From Variovorax sp. OK212 (GTDB taxonomy: Bacteria > Pseudomonadota > Gammaproteobacteria > Burkholderiales > Burkholderiaceae_C), in the NCBI RefSeq assembly GCF_900112425.1, contig NZ_FOLP01000008.1, forward strand, positions 186,001 to 250,000: a stretch of DNA of 64,000 nucleotides. Reading direction: 5' to 3'. Shown here one piece after another: positions 59,682 through 64,000 of the stretch (positions within the stretch are counted from its first letter, which is position 1; each line of letters begins with the position of its first letter). The notes beneath the pieces were generated by a model. The model searched no databases and had not been told where the DNA came from. It saw nothing but the letters and a program-made list of their open reading frames with translations. The translations under genes and the position numbers were made by a program.

Positions 59682-60533
59682 CTACCCGGCAAACCCCGCC
59701 AGCAGCGCATTGAACTTCGCGGGGTTCTCGATGAACATGAAGTGCGAGCCCGCCTCCGCGTCGTCGAAGATCTCGACCCGCGCCCCCGGCACCTGCGTGG
59801 CCTCCCACCGCATGCAGCTGTGCGGCACCAGGCTGCCCTTGCCACCGATGAACAGCGTGGGCCGGTCGATGCGCGGCAGCACCTCGCGCCAGTCCTGGTG
59901 GCAGTGGTTGTAGAGCATGTCGGCCGCCGCGGCGCGCGGCATCTTCATGTTCATGTCGACGATCCACTGGAACAGGTCGGCGGAAATGCCGGGCGTGACC
60001 ATGGCGCGCAGAAAGCCCACGGTGGCCTCGGTGCCGCCAGGGCCGCGCAGCGCGTTGGCGGTTTCGCTCACGCTGTCGGCCGTGAAGATGGGGCCGTAGT
60101 CCGCAACCTGCTGCTCGCTCCAGTCGGGGTTGCGGGTGAGGCAGGTTGCCTGGTCGCAGAAAACATAGCGGCCGATGCGCCCCGCACCGAAGAGGTCGAA
60201 GTGGCACCACAGCACCGAGCAACCCATGGAGTGGCCGACGATGGTCACCTGGTTCAGGTCGAGGGCAACCAGCGCGTTCTGCAGGTCGGTGGCCAGGCGC
60301 GCAATGCGGTAGCCGTGACCCGGCTTGTCGGCGTCGCCATGGCCGCGCAAATCGAACGCGATCACGCGGTGCCTGGCGGCCAGCCCTTCGAGCTGGTGGC
60401 GGTATTGCGCGGCCGTTTGCGACCAGCCCGGTAGCAGCACCAGGGTCGGGCCGCTGCCCGCCTCCAGGTAGCTCAGCCTGATGTCGCCATCCACTGCGAC
60501 GGTCTTGCGCACGATGCCTGTCGTTGCTTCCAT
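59682..60533 (-). CDS. alpha/beta hydrolase
   Basis: 283 residues. LVLLPGWSQTAAQYRHQLEG precedes FDLRGHGDADKPGHGYRI; the nucleophile Ser is in TIVGHSMGCSVLW, and the His is probably in AEAGSHFMFIENPAKFN. ATG 60533 is supported by GGAGAC; ATG 60545 is 12 bases further out. Typical of catabolic hydrolases that open rings or cleave esters and enol-lactones. It lies between the IclR and TRAP genes on the minus strand. Confidence 0.85.
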   Translation of the reverse strand: MEATTGIVRKTVAVDGDIRLSYLEAGSGPTLVLLPGWSQTAAQYRHQLEGLAARHRVIAFDLRGHGDADKPGHGYRIARLATDLQNALVALDLNQVTIVGHSMGCSVLWCHFDLFGAGRIGRYVFCDQATCLTRNPDWSEQQVADYGPIFTADSVSETANALRGPGGTEATVGFLRAMVTPGISADLFQWIVDMNMKMPRAAAADMLYNHCHQDWREVLPRIDRPTLFIGGKGSLVPHSCMRWEATQVPGARVEIFDDAEAGSHFMFIENPAKFNALLAGFAG

Positions 60534-60580
60534 GTTTGTCTCCATGTCTGTCTGCTTTTATGAAATGAATTGGCCCAAGC

Positions 60581-62533
60581 TCAAAGGAACCCGATGGACA
60601 GCCACGGAATGGCCGCCACGGCAACGGTGCCCACCAGCAGGGCCAGCATGTAGCCGACGATCGGCTTGATGCCCTTGTCGGGCGACACCCTGCCGATGGC
60701 GCACGCCGCGTAGTAGCCCACCCCCAGCGGCGGCGCGAACAGCCCCAGGCCCATGGACAGCACCACGACCATGGCGTAGTGCACCTCGTGGATGCCCAGC
60801 TGCCGCGCAATCGGAAACAGCAGCGGCCCGAACAGCACGATGGCCGGAATGCCCTCCAGCACCGACCCCAGCACCACGAAGGCGACCAGCGACACCGCCA
60901 GGAACATCGGCGCGCCGCCGGGCAGGCTGCCCATCACCTCGGCCAACCAGCGCGAGAAGCCCGATTGCGTCAGCCCCCATGCCATGGCCGTGGCCGTGCC
61001 GATGATCAGCAGAATGGCGCCCGACAGCGACGCGGTGGCCGCCAGCATCGGCCCCAGCCTTCGCCAGTCGAACTGCCGATACACCAGCAGCCCGGCCGCT
61101 ACCGCATAGACGATGCCGATGGTCGACACCTCGGTTGCCGTGGCCACGCCTTCGACCACGGCCGCGCGAATCACAAAGGGCAACGCCAGCGCCGGCAGCG
61201 CCACGCCGGCCAGCTTGAGCACCTGGCGCATGGGCGGCCGCGCAACCTGGCTCAGGTCTTCATGCCGGTTGCGAAAGCACACGACCACGCACAGCATCAG
61301 CCCCAGCACCACGGCCGGCAACAGGCCGCCGGTGAAGAGCGCGGCAATCGACACGCCCGTGACCGAGCCGATGGTGATGAGCACCAGGCTCGGCGGCACG
61401 GTTTCGGTCTGCGCGCCGGTGGCGGCCAGCAGGGCCACGAGTTCGCCCTCGGCCGCGCCGCGCTTCTTCATCTCCGGGAACAGCGCGGGCGCAATGGCGG
61501 CCATGTCCGCCGCCTTGGAGCCCGAGATGCCCGACACCAGGTACATCGCACCCACCAGCACGTAGGAAAGCCCGCCCTTCACATGTCCCAGCAGGCTTGC
61601 GAGGAAAGCGACCATCGCCTTGGCCATGCCCGTCATCTCTATCAGCAGGCCCAGGAACACGAACAGCGGCACCGCCAGCAGGATGAGGTGCGACATGCCT
61701 TCGTCCATGCGCCCGACGATCACGGGCAGGGCGGTGTCGGTGGTCAGCGCCAGGTAGCCCAGGGTGCCCAGGCCAAATGCGAACGCGATCGGAATGCCGC
61801 TGAGCACGCAGGCCAGCACCACGCCCACGAAGAACACCAGCAGGTTGAGCCGGCCCAGGTCTTCGAACACCGCGCGCCCCAGCGTGAAGGCCGCAATGAG
61901 CGTGAAAACCACCGCGAAGGCCTGAGTCGAGGTCTTCCAGTCGAAGTCGCGCAACAGCCGCAGCACCGCGAACATGCCCATCAGCGCCACGCCCACCGGC
62001 AGGGCGGCGGCGCGCCATGCATTGGAAATGTCGAGCGCGGGCGTGGTGATGAAGCGCTCTTCGCTGGCGTATTCCCACGCAGGCCATGCCACCAGCGCCA
62101 GGAAGGCGAGGGCGGCGTAGAGCGACACGGCCTCGGCAAAGCGGCGGCGCGGCCCCGTCAGCCTGGACACCATCGCCGTCATGCGCATGTGCTCGCCGCG
62201 CCGCAGCGCCACCACCGCGCCCAGCATCGCGAGCCAGATGAAGATCATCGACGCGAGCTCGTCCGACCAGATCAGCGGCTTGTGCAGCACGAACCGCGCG
62301 ACCACGCCGGCCAGCAGCACCGCCACGTCGGCCAGCACCAGCGCGCCCGCGGCCGTGTCGACCAGCGTGCCCAGCACGCGCTCGGTGCGCGCCACGAACG
62401 AGGCCGGGCTGGCCTCGTTGGCCGCGTCGCCATGGCCTTGCCCGTGCCCACCCGCCGTGGTGTCTTCGTCGTCGATTCCTGCAGGCCCTTCGTGGTGCTC
62501 TGGCGGCCGCGCCGCCGGGCGCGGCGTGTTCAT
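60581..62533 (-). CDS. fused TRAP transporter permease (DctQ-DctM)
   Basis: 650 residues. A His/Asp/Gly-rich cytoplasmic tail of about 50 residues is followed by the four-helix DctQ part (LIWSDELASMIFIWLAMLGA) and the large DctM part (LLAVPLFVFLGLLIEMTGMA; VSGISGSKAADMAAIAPALF; GATGAQTE-like loop at LLAATGAQTETVPPSLVLIT). Sodium-driven uptake of organic acids. The ATG overlaps the binding-protein stop by 4 bases, so subunits are coupled. Confidence 0.9.
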   Translation of the reverse strand: MNTPRPAARPPEHHEGPAGIDDEDTTAGGHGQGHGDAANEASPASFVARTERVLGTLVDTAAGALVLADVAVLLAGVVARFVLHKPLIWSDELASMIFIWLAMLGAVVALRRGEHMRMTAMVSRLTGPRRRFAEAVSLYAALAFLALVAWPAWEYASEERFITTPALDISNAWRAAALPVGVALMGMFAVLRLLRDFDWKTSTQAFAVVFTLIAAFTLGRAVFEDLGRLNLLVFFVGVVLACVLSGIPIAFAFGLGTLGYLALTTDTALPVIVGRMDEGMSHLILLAVPLFVFLGLLIEMTGMAKAMVAFLASLLGHVKGGLSYVLVGAMYLVSGISGSKAADMAAIAPALFPEMKKRGAAEGELVALLAATGAQTETVPPSLVLITIGSVTGVSIAALFTGGLLPAVVLGLMLCVVVCFRNRHEDLSQVARPPMRQVLKLAGVALPALALPFVIRAAVVEGVATATEVSTIGIVYAVAAGLLVYRQFDWRRLGPMLAATASLSGAILLIIGTATAMAWGLTQSGFSRWLAEVMGSLPGGAPMFLAVSLVAFVVLGSVLEGIPAIVLFGPLLFPIARQLGIHEVHYAMVVVLSMGLGLFAPPLGVGYYAACAIGRVSPDKGIKPIVGYMLALLVGTVAVAAIPWLSIGFL

Positions 62534-63543
62534 GCGAGCTTGCCCGTGTTGCGCTCCAGCAGGGCCCAGGCTTCGTCGCCGTACTTGCCCTTCCACTCGG
62601 CGTAGAAGCCGGCCTTGCGCAACTGGTCGCGAAACGCGGCGGGGTCGGGCTGGTTGACCTGCATGCCCTTGGCCGCGAGCTCTTTCCGCAGGTTGGCATT
62701 GAGCTCGGCCACGTCGGTGCGCTCCTTCATGGCCGCGGCGTTGATGTGCTTTGCAACGACGGTCTGCAGCTCGGGCGGCAGCCTGTCCCACGCGCGCTTG
62801 TTGGCCAGGAACCAGAAGCCGTCCCACATGTGGTTGCTCATGGAGCAGAACTTCTGCACTTCGTAGAGCTTGGCGGTCGAGATGATGGCGAGCGGGTTCT
62901 CCTGCCCGTCGACAATCTTGGTCTGCAGCGCGGAGTACACCTCGGCGAAGTTGATCGAGGTGGGCGCGGCGTCCAGCGCCTTGAACATGGAGGTCCAGAG
63001 CGGCGACACCGGCACGCGGATCTTGAAGCCCTTCAGGTCCGCCGGCGTTGCAATGGCCTTGTTCGACGAGGTGATCTGGCGAAAGCCGTTGTCCCAGATC
63101 TTTTCCATGGCCACGATGTTGGCCTTGGCAATCTGCGTGCGAATATGGCTGCCCAGGTCGCCGTCCATGGCCTTCCACACGCTCGCGTAGTCGGGGAAGG
63201 CAAAGCCCACGCCGCTGATGGAAGCCGACGGCACCAGCGTCGACAGGATGAGCCCCGACAGCGTGAAGAACTCCACACCGCCCGAGCGCAGCTGGCTCAG
63301 CACGTCGGTGTCGGAGCCCAGCTGGTTGTTGGGAAAGATCTGAATGTCTACCTGCCCGTTGGTCTCTGCGCGAATGGCGTCGGCCATCTCCTTGGCCCGC
63401 AGGTTCATCGGGTGCGACACGGGCAGGTTGTTGGCGTACTTGTAGTTGAAGACGTTCTTCTGCGCGAGGGCGTGGCGCAACGGGAGCGCAAGGCTCGAGG
63501 CGGCGACGGCGGTGCGCAGCACGGTGCGGCGTTGGATGTTCAT
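62530..63543 (-). CDS. TRAP transporter binding protein (DctP type)
   Basis: 337 residues. A twin-arginine-like signal (NIQRRTVLRTAVAASSLAL) ends near HALAQ. Family motifs: NLRAKEMADAIRAETNGQV, IQIFPNNQLGSDTDVLSQLR and GFKIRVPVSPLWTSMFKALD, where Arg should bind the substrate carboxylate; the EVYSALQTKIVDGQENPLA motif is clear. It captures an organic acid in the periplasm, giving the region a second uptake system beside the ABC importer. Confidence 0.92.
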   Translation of the reverse strand: MNIQRRTVLRTAVAASSLALPLRHALAQKNVFNYKYANNLPVSHPMNLRAKEMADAIRAETNGQVDIQIFPNNQLGSDTDVLSQLRSGGVEFFTLSGLILSTLVPSASISGVGFAFPDYASVWKAMDGDLGSHIRTQIAKANIVAMEKIWDNGFRQITSSNKAIATPADLKGFKIRVPVSPLWTSMFKALDAAPTSINFAEVYSALQTKIVDGQENPLAIISTAKLYEVQKFCSMSNHMWDGFWFLANKRAWDRLPPELQTVVAKHINAAAMKERTDVAELNANLRKELAAKGMQVNQPDPAAFRDQLRKAGFYAEWKGKYGDEAWALLERNTGKLA

Positions 63544-63603
63544 TCTTTGTCTCGGTGTCTTGGTTTGTTTTGAATGCGATCGTCCGGGGGGCAGAGTGCA
63601 GGC

Positions 63604-64000
63604 TCAGTTCGTGGCGGCCTCCCCGATGTCTCCACGCTCGGCCAGCAGCCGGCGTATGTCGTTCTTGGTCACCTTGCCGTAGCCCGACCGGGGCAGCGAC
63701 TCCCAGAAGAAAACGTGGCGCGGCCAGCGGTATTTGGCGCAGCGGCCGTCCAGGTGGCCCAGGATGTCCTCGGGCGTCACACCGTCGCGGTTGCACACCA
63801 GCACGGCCACGCCCACCTCGCCCCATTTGGGGTCGGGCATGCCCAGCACGGCGGCCTCGCGCACCGCGGGATGGGTCAGCAGAATTTCTTCGACCTCGCG
63901 CGGGTAGACGTTGGAGCCACCCGAGATGTACATGTCCGACTCACGGCCCGTGATGTAGAGCAGCCCCTGCGCGTCCACGCGGCCCAGGTCGCCGGTGTGG
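63604..64000 (-). CDS. acyl-CoA synthetase (AMP-forming), C-terminal part only
   Basis: The frame continues beyond the right edge. HTGDLGRVDAQGLLYITGRE is the A7/A8 region of AMP-dependent ligases; SDMYISGGSNVYPREVEEIL follows, and the A10 Lys is in PRSGYGKVTKNDIRRLL. The C-terminal domain closes over the adenylate for thioester formation. It starts the minus-strand run with the TRAP genes (60-base gap) and would activate the imported acid to its CoA thioester. Confidence 0.9.
   Translation of the reverse strand, partial: HTGDLGRVDAQGLLYITGRESDMYISGGSNVYPREVEEILLTHPAVREAAVLGMPDPKWGEVGVAVLVCNRDGVTPEDILGHLDGRCAKYRWPRHVFFWESLPRSGYGKVTKNDIRRLLAERGDIGEAATN

Overview
The window is GC-rich throughout and densely coded with short gaps. 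It carries families typical of Burkholderiales in the Comamonadaceae: Bug-type (TctC) binding proteins without membrane partners, CaiB enzymes, FecI/FecR iron signalling, and a terephthalate operon in the same order as in Comamonas. I infer a Variovorax-like soil or plant-associated beta-proteobacterium. I see no rRNA, tRNA, insertion sequence, prophage or CRISPR array. The only clear sign of decay is one broken gene at 30750-31202.

Layout, left to right. (1) 1-4499: a CaiB/racemase-like enzyme, two flavin-dependent nitronate monooxygenase-family proteins and an MFS transporter. (2) 4575-11901: an iron-uptake unit with a Fur-like box, FecI-type sigma factor, FecR-type regulator, TonB-dependent receptor with signalling domain, DUF3649, PepSY membrane protein and DUF3325, facing a convergent AraC regulator. 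(3) 11954-15574 (minus): RidA, a threonine-dehydratase-like enzyme, a Bug binding protein and a DUF2817 peptidase, followed by a chemoreceptor. (4) 17665-23271: tphC-A2-A3-B-A1 with divergent tphR, for uptake and ring dihydroxylation of terephthalate. (5) 23359-23836: a 22-codon ORF with its own promoter-like and terminator sequences, next to a divergent small HTH gene. (6) 24122-29665: a stressosome-type module, RsbR-RsbS-RsbT-phosphatase, fused in one operon to a histidine kinase and a hybrid kinase. (7) 29790-35616: methionine sulfoxide reductases MsrB (zinc-less type) and MsrA, a nitronate monooxygenase remnant, and a large Lhr-type helicase. (8) 35851-41926: small envelope and stress genes (DUF883, extensin-like, Cys-rich copper-binding bundle, Ku, phosphoribosyltransferase, YdcF). 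(9) 42084-46013: LysR regulator, glutathione transferase and a PPOX-FNR-ferredoxin fusion. (10) 46059-64000: a large catabolic region. A minus-strand aminotransferase/CaiB pair diverges from a ten-gene plus-strand run (amidase, oligopeptide-type ABC transporter, 2-hydroxyacid dehydrogenase, esterase, PaiB-like flavoprotein, class II aldolase). An IclR regulator, an alpha/beta hydrolase, a fused TRAP transporter and an acyl-CoA ligase cut by the window edge follow.

How the parts fit: region 4 is a complete terephthalate-to-protocatechuate module apart from its transporter membrane subunits. Region 6 looks like an environmental sensor that hands its signal to two-component kinases instead of an alternative sigma factor. 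Region 10 reads as import of an amide or peptide-like compound, hydrolysis, and handling of 2-oxo/2-hydroxy acid products, possibly under the IclR regulator, whose upstream DNA shares short words with the divergent control region at 48440-48710. The substrate of region 10 is not recognisable from sequence and is the best candidate for an undescribed pathway. The stressosome-kinase operon and the tiny ORF at 23416-23484 are the next most interesting.
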